NCBI GenBank assembly: GCA_905200615.1
Contig: CAJKLB010000010.1
Coordinates: forward strand, 1-63,416
From: an uncultured Selenomonadales bacterium
Lineage (GTDB): Bacteria > Bacillota > Clostridia > Christensenellales > QALW01
DNA: 63,416 nucleotides
Reading direction: 5' to 3'
Below, piece after piece: positions 37,422 through 47,000 of this stretch; the first letter of the stretch is position 1, and each line of letters starts with the position of its first letter. The translations under genes and the position numbers were made by a program. Below the pieces are notes generated by a model. The model searched no databases and had not been told where the DNA came from. It saw nothing but the letters and a program-made list of their open reading frames with translations.

Positions 37422-38159
37422 CTATTTGCAGTATGACGGATCATCACAAATAATATGGTCAACTTCATCCGTACCGCAAATGAAAAAGAAAGATTCCACG
37501 TTTATCTTTGTACTGTCAATAAGCAAAATGCTCTTTTTGCTGTGCTGCAGCATAACCCGCCTTAGCAACGCTTCGTCATCGCTTGAATCGGCTAATCCTC
37601 TTTCAGATAATCCTCTGCATGAAAAAAACAGCAAATCAGCCTGAAAATTTTTGATATATTCAATGGCCGTTTGCCCGATATAGGAAAGACTGTTCTCTCT
37701 CATTTTACCGCCCGTACAATAAATCACGGCATTGGGCAGCCTGGTAAGCAAAACGGCGGTTTTTGCTCCGTTAGTAATAATTTTCAAATTTTTCTTGGAA
37801 GCTAAAAATTTAATCATTCTGGCCGTAGTACTGGAGCTATCCAAAATAATCGTATCATCATCCTTTACATAGGAAGCCGCTAAATGACAGATATAATCCT
37901 TTTTATCTGTATTATGACTTTCCCTGGCATAAAGCGGAATTTCCGCATCTAAGCCTTCCGTTAATACCGCCCCGCCGTACGTTCTTTTTACCAGACCTGT
38001 CATTTCCAAATGATTCAGATCCCGCCGAATGGTTGCGGCACTGACATACAGCTTGCCCGCCAATTCTTTAACGTCTGCTGTTTTATATTGCTGAATCGCA
38101 GACAAAATATATTGCTGTCGTTTGGCCGGTGTCATATTATATTGTTCATTGTTGTTCAT
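37422..38159 (-). CDS. DeoR family transcriptional repressor
   Basis: 245 residues: an N-terminal DeoR helix-turn-helix (RQQYILSAIQQYKTADVKEL, YVSAATIRRDLNHLE, KRTYGGAVL) and the C-terminal sugar-phosphate-sensing DeoRC domain (DDTIILDSSSTTARMIKFL, ITNGAKTAVLLTR, STKIN). RBS AGGAGA precedes the ATG. Divergent from the activase/GRE/SDR/isomerase operon, so the ligand is probably a phosphorylated intermediate of that pathway (inference). Confidence 0.93.
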   Translation of the reverse strand: MNNNEQYNMTPAKRQQYILSAIQQYKTADVKELAGKLYVSAATIRRDLNHLEMTGLVKRTYGGAVLTEGLDAEIPLYARESHNTDKKDYICHLAASYVKDDDTIILDSSSTTARMIKFLASKKNLKIITNGAKTAVLLTRLPNAVIYCTGGKMRENSLSYIGQTAIEYIKNFQADLLFFSCRGLSERGLADSSDDEALLRRVMLQHSKKSILLIDSTKINVESFFFICGTDEVDHIICDDPSYCK

Positions 38160-38207
38160 TTTTTGTTCTCCTGTTGTTTATTTATGTTTATATATCGAAT
38201 ATATGGG

Positions 38208-38242
38208 CAACTATTGACAACTATATATGAGTAATATATACT
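38208..38242 (+). promoter_or_regulatory. Promoter of the second GRE operon with overlapping direct repeat
   Basis: TTGACA (38214-38219) and TATACT (38237-38242) with a 17-base spacer. The direct repeat CAACTAT at 38208-38214 and 38218-38224 (10-base period) overlaps the -35 box and would suit a repressor site for the divergent DeoR protein. Confidence 0.7.
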
Positions 38243-38273
38243 ATTTTATGAAAAAAATCAATAGGTACAAATT

Positions 38274-39014
38274 ATGAAAGCAAAAATTTTTAACATTCAA
38301 AAATTCAGTTTGCATGACGGCGCAGGCATCAGAACCTGCGTATTTTTCAGCGGATGTAATCTGCGCTGTAAGTGGTGCGCGAATCCGGAATGTCGTTTTT
38401 CCAACGGGGAAATAGGAAAAGTAATGGAATATGACCCGCACGCGCTTCTTGAGGAGGTTTTAAAAGACAAGAGCTTTTATGACCGCTCCGGCGGAGGCGT
38501 AACGCTTACCGGAGGAGAGATCTTTTGTCAATATGATTTTATCCGGACATTTTGTCAGCTGCTGAGAAAAAATCAAATGAATATTGCAATAGAAACATCC
38601 GGTGCTGTTGATCTGCAAAGATTTGCCGATATCGCCGGTTTGGTGGATTTTATATATATTGACTGCAAGCATTATAACGAGGAAATGCATAAAAACGGAA
38701 CGGGAGTTTCTCTCCAAAAAATCCTCAATAACATCCGATTTCTGGCGCACAGTCAAACGCCGTACTGCGTCCGGATTCCCGTAATACCCGGATACAACGA
38801 TGCCTTAACAGATGCGGATGAATTTGCAAAGCTGCTGCTTTCCTTAGATGTGCAGACAATAGAATTACTGCCCTTTCATCAGCTGGGTGAAAACAAATAT
38901 AACAAGCTGAAGCTGCCTTATTCATACGCAGGCGTTCCGCAGCTTCACAAAGAAGATTTGCTGCAATATGCTGAAAAATTAAAAGAAAAAGGACTGACTG
39001 TCATTTTAAAATAG
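38274..39014 (+). CDS. Glycyl radical enzyme activating enzyme (radical SAM)
   Basis: 246 residues. HDGAGIRTCVFFSGCNLRCK begins the protein, with the cluster motif C-N-L-R-C-K-W-C and then DRSGGGVTLTGGE for SAM binding. No ferredoxin-like insert. Precedes the second GRE gene by 14 bases and is its evident activase. The RBS is weak (AGG only), which may set a low activase:GRE ratio. Confidence 0.93.
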   Translation: MKAKIFNIQKFSLHDGAGIRTCVFFSGCNLRCKWCANPECRFSNGEIGKVMEYDPHALLEEVLKDKSFYDRSGGGVTLTGGEIFCQYDFIRTFCQLLRKNQMNIAIETSGAVDLQRFADIAGLVDFIYIDCKHYNEEMHKNGTGVSLQKILNNIRFLAHSQTPYCVRIPVIPGYNDALTDADEFAKLLLSLDVQTIELLPFHQLGENKYNKLKLPYSYAGVPQLHKEDLLQYAEKLKEKGLTVILK

Positions 39015-39028
39015 AGGAGGTATAGAAA

Positions 39029-41428
39029 ATGAATCATGAATTCGGAATATTATCAGATCGTATCAGCAGACTAAGACAAAACATTTTAAGTATCCGTCCC
39101 GAAGTATGTGTAGAGCGGGCGGTATTAACCACAAAGGCCTACCGGGAACATGAACAGGAACAAGTAGTTCTGAAGCGGGCGTACATGGTAAAAGAGATTT
39201 TGGAAAACATGACAATTTACATAGAAGACGACACGCTGATTGTGGGAAATCAAGCTAAAAAAAATCGGTCCGCGCCTATTTTCCCGGAATATGCAATGGA
39301 TTGGATTATTCGAGAATTGGATGATTTTGAAAAGCGCGACGGCGACGCCTTTTATATTTCGGAAGAAAACAAACAAATTCTGCGCGAAATCTATCCGTAT
39401 TGGAAAGGCCGTACCCTACAGGATAAAGGCTATGCCAGTTTCCCCAAACAAGCAAGAGAAATCTATGATAACAGCATTATCCGAAATGAGGGAAACATTA
39501 CATCCGGGGACGCGCATCTGGCGGTCGACTATAACAGCATTCTGAGATACGGCTTACAGTCTTTCAAAGATCGGGTACAGAAAAAGCTGGAAACACTGGA
39601 TTACAGCGATTATGAAAGTCTAAAATCAAGTTATTTTTATCAGGCCATTCTTATTGTTATCGACGCTGTTGCAGCCTATGCAAAGCGGTATGCGGAGCTT
39701 GCCGAAAAAGAAGCGGCAATCCATTCGGGACAACGAAAAGCGGAATTGCTGGAAATTTCAAGAATTTGTAAGAAAGTACCAATGCAGCCGGCGGATACCT
39801 TTTATGAGGCAATACAAAGTCTTTGGTTTGTACACTTGATCCTGCAAATCGAATCCAATGGCCACTCGCTGTCTTTCGGACGTTTCGATCAGTATATGTA
39901 TCCGTATTATATCAAAAGCACCGCGCAGGGCATGACGGAAACCGAATGTCTGGAACTTCTGGAAAATCTATGGATCAAGACATTGACTATCAATAAAATT
40001 CGGAGTGCCTCCCATTCAAAATACGCGGCCGGCAGCCCGATGTATCAAAATATCACCATCGGCGGGCAAACGCCCGGCGGAGAGAATGCCGTAAACGAAT
40101 TAACCTGGCTGACACTTCGCTCGATTGCGCTGACACGGCTGCCTCAGCCCAACTTAACGGTTCGGTATTTTAAAAATATGGAAGAAGACTTTATGCAGGA
40201 ATGCATTAAAGTAATCAAGCTTGGATTCGGTATGCCGGCCTTTAACAGTGATGAGATCATCATTCCCGCGTTAATGAACCAAGGTGTATCCAAAGAGGAT
40301 GCCTATAATTACAGCGCAATCGGTTGTGTGGAAGTTGGCGTACCGGGAAAATGGGGATACCGATGCACAGGAATGAGCTATTTGAATTTCCCCAAAACCC
40401 TGATGATCGCATTAAATAACGGTGTAGATTTGATGACCGGTAAGCAAATCTGTCAGGGCGTGGGTAATTTTGTTGATATGAACAGCTTTGACGAGGTATT
40501 GGCTGCTTGGGACAATACAGCAAGGCAGCTGATTAAACAAGGGATTATTCTGGATACCTGCGCGGACATGGTAGTAGAACAAGAGGTGCCCGATATCTTA
40601 TGTTCCGCGCTGGTGGATGATTGTATTGAACGGGGTAAGCACCTGAAAGAAGGCGGCGCCCATTATGATATCGTCAGCCAATTACAGGTAGGCGTAGCCA
40701 ATCTGGGAGATTCTCTTGCCGCAATCAAAAAGTGCGTATTTGAAGACAAGACACTGACAAAGGAAGAACTTTGGGATGCACTGGTTCATAATTTCGAAGG
40801 AGAAAAAGGCAAAGCCGTGCGTCAGGTTTTGCTGGATGCCCCCAAGTACGGTAATGATATTGATTATGTAGATGATCTCGTCGTCAAAGGCTATGATACC
40901 TATCTGGATGAAATTAAAAAGTATAAAAATACCCGATACGGCAGAGGTCCCATCGGCGGCGGCTTTTATGCCGGAACGTCTTCGGTTGCTTCCAATGTTC
41001 CGCAGGGAGCAGGTACCTGTGCAACCCCGGACGGAAGATATGCCTCAGAGCCGCTGGCGGAAGGCAGCTCTCCCACACATGGAGCGGACAAGAACGGGCC
41101 TACCAGCGTATTTAAATCCGTAAGCAAGCTAAAAACCATAGAGATAGTAGGCGGAGTGCTGTTAAACCAAAAAATGACGCCGCAAATCTTAAGCGATCCG
41201 GAAAACTGTTTAAAACTAAGTATGCTCATAAGAACATTTTTTGATGATTTGAAGGGCTTTCATGTGCAGTACAATGTTGTGTCCAGAGAAACGCTGCTTG
41301 ATGCCCAGAAACATCCTGAACAATATACAGACCTGATTGTAAGAGTCGCCGGATATTCCGCATTCTTCAATGTGCTATCCAGGCAGACGCAGAATGATAT
41401 TATCGCGCGGACAGAACAAAATCTGTAA
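39029..41428 (+). CDS. Glycyl radical enzyme of unknown substrate (PflD/HypD-like clade)
   Basis: 799 residues. The glycyl radical is at Gly775 in RVAGYSAFF; the thiyl Cys433 and Glu435 lie in GCVEVGVPGKWGYRCTGMSY. The GCVE-x-G-x-PGK-x-GY pattern followed by LNFPK resembles the PflD/YbiW and hydroxyproline-dehydratase side of the family and differs from the GCVEPQ-GWHD type of the GRE at 9182-11710. Expected chemistry is radical elimination (dehydration) of a vicinal hydroxyl compound. The gene sits in an operon with SDR and a rhamnose-isomerase-like enzyme, pointing to a deoxysugar or sugar-alcohol substrate (inference). RBS AGAGGAGG. Confidence 0.9.
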   Translation: MNHEFGILSDRISRLRQNILSIRPEVCVERAVLTTKAYREHEQEQVVLKRAYMVKEILENMTIYIEDDTLIVGNQAKKNRSAPIFPEYAMDWIIRELDDFEKRDGDAFYISEENKQILREIYPYWKGRTLQDKGYASFPKQAREIYDNSIIRNEGNITSGDAHLAVDYNSILRYGLQSFKDRVQKKLETLDYSDYESLKSSYFYQAILIVIDAVAAYAKRYAELAEKEAAIHSGQRKAELLEISRICKKVPMQPADTFYEAIQSLWFVHLILQIESNGHSLSFGRFDQYMYPYYIKSTAQGMTETECLELLENLWIKTLTINKIRSASHSKYAAGSPMYQNITIGGQTPGGENAVNELTWLTLRSIALTRLPQPNLTVRYFKNMEEDFMQECIKVIKLGFGMPAFNSDEIIIPALMNQGVSKEDAYNYSAIGCVEVGVPGKWGYRCTGMSYLNFPKTLMIALNNGVDLMTGKQICQGVGNFVDMNSFDEVLAAWDNTARQLIKQGIILDTCADMVVEQEVPDILCSALVDDCIERGKHLKEGGAHYDIVSQLQVGVANLGDSLAAIKKCVFEDKTLTKEELWDALVHNFEGEKGKAVRQVLLDAPKYGNDIDYVDDLVVKGYDTYLDEIKKYKNTRYGRGPIGGGFYAGTSSVASNVPQGAGTCATPDGRYASEPLAEGSSPTHGADKNGPTSVFKSVSKLKTIEIVGGVLLNQKMTPQILSDPENCLKLSMLIRTFFDDLKGFHVQYNVVSRETLLDAQKHPEQYTDLIVRVAGYSAFFNVLSRQTQNDIIARTEQNL

Positions 41429-41513
41429 TCAAATAAAAAAGAAACCAGGAAAGGAATCGATACATTTGGATTCGCATGAAGCGGATTTTCATGTGTGGTA
41501 ACGGGTGAAAACA

Positions 41514-42242
41514 ATGGAACAAAACATCCAAGGGAAAGTGGTAGTGTTAACAGGCGCCGGCGGCGGAATCGGAAGAGCAACCGCGCGGAAACTGGCTCAG
41601 CAGGGAATGAAAATCGTACTGCTGGGAGGAACAAATCTTGAAAAACTGCAGGAAACCCAGCGTATGATACAGAGTACAGACTCTCTGCTTTTGCCGGGAG
41701 ATTTAACGGATCTGTCCTTTCTGAAGCAAGCGGTCGAACAGGCGGCCGAAAAATTCGGGCATATTGACGTCTTAATCAATAACGCCGGCATGGCGTTGAA
41801 TCGTTCGTTTGAAGAAGTAGAAGAAAATCAATTTGACAAAATTATGAGCATCAATGTCAAAGTGCCGTATTTTTTAACGCAAAAACTTTTGCCATATCTG
41901 AAGGAATCAAAAATGGCAACCATTATTAACATCGCGTCTGTGGTGAGTCATGCCGGTTATCCGTATCAAAGTGCTTATGTGGCGTCAAAACACGCACTGC
42001 TGGGATTTACCAAAAGCCTGGCAAATGAGTATTACAAACAGAATATTCGAGTTCATGCCATTTGCCCCGGCGGAGTTTACACCGATATGGTTAAAATCGC
42101 CCGGCCGGATTTATCCGATGAGGGCATGATTTTGCCGGAAGATATTGCCGAAATCATATGGTTTTTTCTGTCTCACCGAGGGAACGCGGTCATTGATGAA
42201 ATTTTGGTTCATCGGGTGAATAAAGAACCGTTTTTAATTTAA
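41514..42242 (+). CDS. Short-chain dehydrogenase/reductase
   Basis: 242 residues of the classical SDR family: NAD(P) motif TGAGGGIG near the N-terminus, NNAG (about 89-92) and the triad Ser142-Tyr155-Lys159 (YVASK). Start set at the ATG at 41514 with GGGTGA upstream; the GTG at 41505 is an alternative. It lies in the GRE operon, 85 bases after the GRE gene and 32 bases before the isomerase gene. Probably interconverts a sugar ketone and alcohol in the same pathway as the GRE (inference). Confidence 0.9.
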   Translation: MEQNIQGKVVVLTGAGGGIGRATARKLAQQGMKIVLLGGTNLEKLQETQRMIQSTDSLLLPGDLTDLSFLKQAVEQAAEKFGHIDVLINNAGMALNRSFEEVEENQFDKIMSINVKVPYFLTQKLLPYLKESKMATIINIASVVSHAGYPYQSAYVASKHALLGFTKSLANEYYKQNIRVHAICPGGVYTDMVKIARPDLSDEGMILPEDIAEIIWFFLSHRGNAVIDEILVHRVNKEPFLI

Positions 42243-42274
42243 GTTTTAAAAATACCATCATTGGGAGGAACAAA

Positions 42275-43534
42275 ATGAGTAAAGTAATCGAAATGTATCG
42301 TTTAGCAAAAGAGCGTTATGCCCAGATAGGAGTAGATACCGACCGGGCCATCGCCATTCTGAAGCAAATACCGCTGAGTATCCACTGTTGGCAGGGAGAT
42401 GACGGAAAAGGCTTTGAACAAAAAGAAACGGATGTCAATACCGGAATTATGGCTACCGGCAATTACTTAGGCAGAGCCAGAAACGCCGAAGAATTAAGAA
42501 GTGATTTATCGGTAGCGCTGGATCTGATACCCGGCAGAAAAAAATTAAATCTCCACAGCATCTATGCGGAAACCAACGGAAAAAAAGTGGAGAGAAATGA
42601 GCTGGAATACTGCTATTTTGAAAATTGGGTTGCCTTTGCTAAAGAAAAAAAGATCGGAATGGATTTTAATCCAACCATATACAATCATGTAAATATGAAA
42701 GACGGTTATTCTCTTTCCAGCCCGGACAAAAGCATCCGAGCATTTTGGATTGAACACGTGAAACGCTGCCGAGCCATTGCCGATCAAATCGGACGGCAGC
42801 TGGAAAGCCCCTGTGTCAATAATATATGGATTTCAGACGGTTCAAAAGACAACTGCTTAAACAAAGGACAGCTGCGGGAAAATTTGATGAATTCCTTAGA
42901 CGAAATCTTTCAAATTTCCTATGATAAGGCTTATCTGCTGGACGCATTGGAACCAAAGCTGTTTGGCATCGGAACGGAAAGTTTTGTCGTGGGCAGCTTG
43001 GAGTTTTATTTAGGCTATGCCATAAAAAATCAAAAACTACTGTGTCTGGATACCGGTCATTTCCACCCCACCGAACTGGTCAGCGAAAAAATCTCTTCTC
43101 TTTTGGCTTATTGTGACCGCCTGCTCCTTCATTTATCCAGAGGAGTTCGATGGGACAGCGACCATGTAACGGCACTGGATGCCGAACTGATGAATATTTT
43201 TACCGAGATTCAGGCCTTAAACGCGTTTGACAGAGTTCATTGCGCGCTGGATTATTTCGATGCCTCCATTAACCGTATTTCCGCCTGGGTAATCGGCGCA
43301 CGCAATGTTCAAAAGGCCATTTTAAAATCCTTATTGGATCCTATCGAAAGCATACGAAAAGCGGAACAGGAGGGCGATCTGGGAACAAGGCTGGCACTGA
43401 TGGAGGAAAGCAAGACCCTGCCGTTCGGCGCCGTTTATGACTATGTTTGCGAAAGCTGCGGAATACCGGTTGGAGAGAATTGGCTGAAAATTGTGAAGGA
43501 TTATGAAAAAAAGGTTTTAGTGAACCGAATATAA
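42275..43534 (+). CDS. L-rhamnose isomerase family protein (diverged)
   Basis: 419 residues. Matches RhaA by IPLSIHCWQGDDGKGFE, TGNYLGRARNAEELR, LIPG-LNLHSIYAE, MDFNPT, NNIWISDG and the metal-site stretch CLDTGHFHPTE. In RhaA the segment after the metal site region reads about DGxKDxPxDRxxPR; here it is DGSKDNCLNKGQLREN, and the usual SHP after FNPT is YNHV. These changes suggest an altered substrate. RhaA interconverts L-rhamnose and L-rhamnulose. No rhaB or rhaD is present nearby. RBS GGGAGG. Last clear enzyme of the operon. Confidence 0.85.
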   Translation: MSKVIEMYRLAKERYAQIGVDTDRAIAILKQIPLSIHCWQGDDGKGFEQKETDVNTGIMATGNYLGRARNAEELRSDLSVALDLIPGRKKLNLHSIYAETNGKKVERNELEYCYFENWVAFAKEKKIGMDFNPTIYNHVNMKDGYSLSSPDKSIRAFWIEHVKRCRAIADQIGRQLESPCVNNIWISDGSKDNCLNKGQLRENLMNSLDEIFQISYDKAYLLDALEPKLFGIGTESFVVGSLEFYLGYAIKNQKLLCLDTGHFHPTELVSEKISSLLAYCDRLLLHLSRGVRWDSDHVTALDAELMNIFTEIQALNAFDRVHCALDYFDASINRISAWVIGARNVQKAILKSLLDPIESIRKAEQEGDLGTRLALMEESKTLPFGAVYDYVCESCGIPVGENWLKIVKDYEKKVLVNRI

Positions 43535-43675
43535 AATTGAACAGCGGCGCTGCTATTAAAAAGGTTTAAAGGCAACGCATCGCGCCGCCGACAGCGCGGG
43601 CATCAGCAGAAAAACAATTTTGTTTCAGAATGACAATCACACAAATAACATACAATATGCTATGAGGTGATAATT

Positions 43676-44137
43676 TTGAAAATACAATGGAAAAAACTAT
43701 TTGCTTGTCTTGCTATACCGCTTGCTGTCGGCGGCCTTTCCGCATTACTGACCCGGAAAGGTATGGAATTCTTCCAAACGCTTCAGCAGCCGCCTTTGTC
43801 TCCGCCAGGTTGGCTGTTCCCAATTGTATGGTCTATTCTGTATATTTTGATGGGAATTGCTTCCTATCTGGTGCTGACCTCAGGAAAACAAGACCATATT
43901 ACCCTGACAATATACGGCATTCAGCTCTTTTTTAATTTTTTATGGTCTATTCTCTTTTTTAACTTCAGGCAATACTTGCCCGCTTTTATCTGGCTGGTCA
44001 TTTTGTGGCTGTTAATTTCAGCGTGTATAATTTTGTTTTACCGAATATCCAAACCCGCCGCCTATCTGATGGTTCCCTATTTATTTTGGGTCACCTTTGC
44101 CGGATATCTGAATTTTGCGATATATCTTTTAAATTAA
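43676..44137 (+). CDS. TspO/MBR family membrane protein
   Basis: About 153 residues with five transmembrane helices. Carries the TspO signatures QQPPLSPPGWLFPIVWSILY, then NFLWSILFF and the C-terminal PYLFWVTFAGYLNFAIYLLN. Binds tetrapyrroles and related ligands in the membrane. Start taken as TTG at 43676 (RBS GAGGTGAT); the GTG at 43667 is within that RBS. It is 140 bases behind the isomerase gene and may not belong to the same operon. Confidence 0.9.
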   Translation: MKIQWKKLFACLAIPLAVGGLSALLTRKGMEFFQTLQQPPLSPPGWLFPIVWSILYILMGIASYLVLTSGKQDHITLTIYGIQLFFNFLWSILFFNFRQYLPAFIWLVILWLLISACIILFYRISKPAAYLMVPYLFWVTFAGYLNFAIYLLN

Positions 44138-44314
44138 AAAACTTACCTTCAATAAATCTATTCAATGTTCTGCGAAAAATTTTTATATGGTCTTTTCTCC
44201 ATTTTCATATGATGAATAATTTCTGCAAAAATCAAAAAAGGGCTGTTTTCCGTGAACTGGGTCAAAATATGCAGACAGAACAAAAAAGGTCTCTATGGTA
44301 AGAAATATAAAAAT

Positions 44315-45145
44315 TTAAGCAACATACTGACTTCGTTTTTCAAGCGGAGTCAGCTTTGTTTTTAGTTGAATTCGTTGGTTGTTGTAAAAATAGATGTATT
44401 CATCGATAAGCAGACGAGCTTCTTCGTAAGTTGTCAGTTTAACTCTGTAAATACATTCTGTTTTGAGTATGGAAAAGAAATTTTCGGCTAAAGTGTTGTC
44501 ATACGGATTACCCCTCCTTGACATTGAAGGGATTATGCCGTAAGATTGTGTTAGCTTGAAATACGGATGAGAAGTGTATTGAAATCCTTGGTCACTGTGA
44601 AGTTGCAGCTCAGCGGTGACCTTCTCTTTTTTCTTGGCAGCACGAATAGTTCTTAAAAAAAGATTGATACTTTGTTCGGTTCCGGTTTTGTAGGAAACTA
44701 TGCTGTTGTCATACAAATCTCTGATAACAGACAAATACAATGTGCCCTGATTGGTTTTTATGTATGAAATATCCGTAACCCACTTTTGATTTAGTTTCTC
44801 TGCTTTAAAATTTCTGTTCAATAAGTTTGGATAACGATGTAGATATTTTCCGTAATTGCGATATTTCTTTCTTCGAACTTCTGAAAGCAGATTGTATTTC
44901 TGCATTACTCTAAGTATGGTTTTAGGATTATGGTGTATTCCTTGTCTTTCAAGCCATATATGTACCCTGCGGTAACCGTAAGTCTTGCCACAGCTATTCT
45001 GACATTCCTTAATTTTTTCAGCCAGAGGCAAATCTTTTGCAGGTATATCCATTCGCTTAACAAAACCATAATAACTGCTTCGTGAAACAGAGAAAAATCC
45101 GCACATTTCAGATATACTGTATTTTTCTTTGTGACGATAGATACC
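44315..45145 (-). mobile_element. IS3-family transposase orfB (IS150-like), element lacks orfA
   Basis: An integrase-core transposase of about 275 residues from KEKYSISEMCGFFSVSRSSY to the stop. DDE residues are present: Asp in WVTDISYI, Asp in LHSDQGFQY and Glu in DNTLAENFFSILK. The open frame extends 19 codons further (to 45199), but those codons are flanking wall-protein DNA in another frame. No orfA with its helix-turn-helix is present on the 5' side, so the copy is truncated and probably not autonomous. Terminal repeats and target duplication could not be fixed. Confidence 0.85.
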
Positions 45146-45921
45146 AGAATATCCGGATCTACCGTTACCGGCATCACCCTCCGTTTTGCGTTGATTCATG
45201 CCGCGTCGGCAATAATTTGCAGAAGATACTTTCCTTGGTCAATTTCACACAATTCATACCGTACCGCATTGCTGCATACCCCCGCCGCATCACACATATA
45301 CGGTTCGGGAATTGTAAATACCGCTGTTTTTTCTTCGGTATCCTCCATAATTTTATACAGCTGAATTCTTTCCGGTCCGGACTCCTTTTCAGGATATACG
45401 CCTTGAGTCTGCAGCAAAAACGTATATCGATACTCTTCCGCTTTCTTTTTAATAACGATACTTTCTCTTACATAATTTCTGCCCGCCTCATATAACAGTT
45501 CCTCTTCTCCGGAAGTATACTTGGCTACCGCCGACTCCGGCACATCCTCCGCTTCCGTAAATTGATCGACATTCGTTTCCGGTGCTCGGTCATTCTTCCA
45601 GTGAAGCGCATGCCAAGATACTTTGCTTCCCCCCCGACTGACTTCAATCGCTTTCTCTTGACTCATGTTTTTTCCGAATTTTACCCGAAAACTTCCGTTT
45701 TCCGCAACGTATTCCGCTTCCTTTTCTTCAAAAGACGGATGATATTCCTCATAGCTGTCTGTTGCCTCGTCATAATAATGCACCGGCTGGCTGAAGAGTC
45801 TTGCCTCATAAGTTCCGTCTGCTCTCCGAAAGTGTTTTTCATTCGGTCTTCGTCTGCTTTTGATCTCCTTTTCTTGATTTTTTTCTTCTGTTGCTTCTAA
45901 TACAATTTCTTGCTTTTCCAT
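45146..45921 (-). pseudogene. 5' part of an RHS/YD-repeat-type wall-associated protein gene
   Basis: The open part (45921 to 45196, 241 residues) is charged at its N-terminus. It then shows FRRADGTYEARLFSQPVHYY, VAENGSFRVKFGK and the segment VFTIPEPYMCDAAGVCSNAV, the N-terminal domain of large RHS/DNRLRE proteins of gut Firmicutes. At 45196-45198 TGA replaces the expected Trp codon after IIADAA; the same frame then continues with INAKRRVMPVTVDPDI, as in intact homologues (YPVTIDP). Shortly after, the IS3 sequence begins and the rest is lost. RBS AGGAGA. Clearly inactive. Confidence 0.75.
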
Positions 45922-46166
45922 TTATATTTCTCCTCTCTTCCGGATATTTTTTCTACCGGACGCTCTTATCATACCTTCTTTCCCGGTCATTTCCTGTCCC
46001 CTTTACAACGTATTTTTTTAAAAATATACTTTTTTCTCTGCCGCAATTTCTGATCCTATTCTCTATAGTATCCGTTTAGCCTCAAGTTCTCCATAAAAAA
46101 AGGCCTGAATCTCTGCTGCATACAGAGTTCAAGCCTTCTTTCAATGTTTATAATAATGGATTCCCT
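45922..46166. other. Intergenic region with AraC-gene terminator
   Basis: A hairpin on the minus strand at 46095-46140 (AAGGCTTGAACTCTG with CAGAGATTCAGGCCTT, then a run of T) ends the AraC transcript. The rest is T-rich, with no gene. Confidence 0.75.
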
Positions 46167-47000
46167 TTATGTAAGTTTTTCTTTTTGTTTTTTTCGATAT
46201 TCCGTAGGCCGCTGACCGGTCGCGGTTAAAAACACATCGCAAAAATACTGCGGAGAAGAAAATCCCGTCATTTCCGCGATTTGTGTAACCGATATATCCC
46301 CTTCCTCGAGCATTTCTTTCGCATGGCGCAGCCGAACATGATTCCGGTAAGCAATGGGAGACATTCCCGTGTGTTCTTTAAAAACACGCAGAAAATGATA
46401 TTTTGAAAAACCGAAACGTAAAGCGTAATCCTCAAGGGTAAGCGGCTCAAAATACGTGCGGTTAATTTCATGAATGACACGATGAACAATTCTATCCTTA
46501 CCTGCTTGCCCTTGTTCTTTTCCGATAACTTTTCTGTTTACTACACAAAACAGCTCTGTCAGCTTTGCGGCACAAACTTCTTTATAAAGCGTACGCTTTA
46601 ACTGCAGCTCGTCAATCAATCCCTGAAAACACGCTGTCAGATGGGTTCCCGGCGAACAGAAGTATAGTCTTGAGGTTTGCATAGGTAAAAATCGCAGCCA
46701 GCGCGCAGGTTCACTGCAAGTAAAATGCACATAATAAAATTCCGAGGTTCCTTGATATTGACAGTAATGATGCTGCGGTTCTCCCGGCGCAAACAGTACC
46801 AGTGTTCCGGCTTTCGCAATCTCTTGTTTATTACCCAAACAAAAGATTTCCTCTCCCGCCGCCACATAAAATAAAAGATAATTATTCCTTCCGTGCGGCC
46901 GGTGAATGCTCCTGCCGTAACCGGCAAAAATATGTCCCGCGCTGTCAGCACGAATTCCCTGACAAAAATCCTCATCCTCCCAGTATCCGGATTCCTTCAT
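46167..47000 (-). CDS. AraC family transcriptional regulator
   Basis: 277 residues. Cupin sensor (HRPHGRNNYLLFYVAAGEE, GTLVLFAPGEPQHHYC) and a double helix-turn-helix ending in GFSSPQYFCDVFLTATGQRP. The open frame runs upstream to 47294, but the ATG at 47000 with AAAGGA before it gives the family's normal length. Divergent from the KDPG aldolase gene, which it may control. Confidence 0.9.
   Translation of the reverse strand: MKESGYWEDEDFCQGIRADSAGHIFAGYGRSIHRPHGRNNYLLFYVAAGEEIFCLGNKQEIAKAGTLVLFAPGEPQHHYCQYQGTSEFYYVHFTCSEPARWLRFLPMQTSRLYFCSPGTHLTACFQGLIDELQLKRTLYKEVCAAKLTELFCVVNRKVIGKEQGQAGKDRIVHRVIHEINRTYFEPLTLEDYALRFGFSKYHFLRVFKEHTGMSPIAYRNHVRLRHAKEMLEEGDISVTQIAEMTGFSSPQYFCDVFLTATGQRPTEYRKKQKEKLT

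Noticed and set aside
45190..45200. TGA read as Trp (recoded genetic code)
   Set aside because: TGA is used as a normal stop in intact genes here (spoIIID, cotJA, the GRE at 9182-11710), so a nonsense mutation is more likely.
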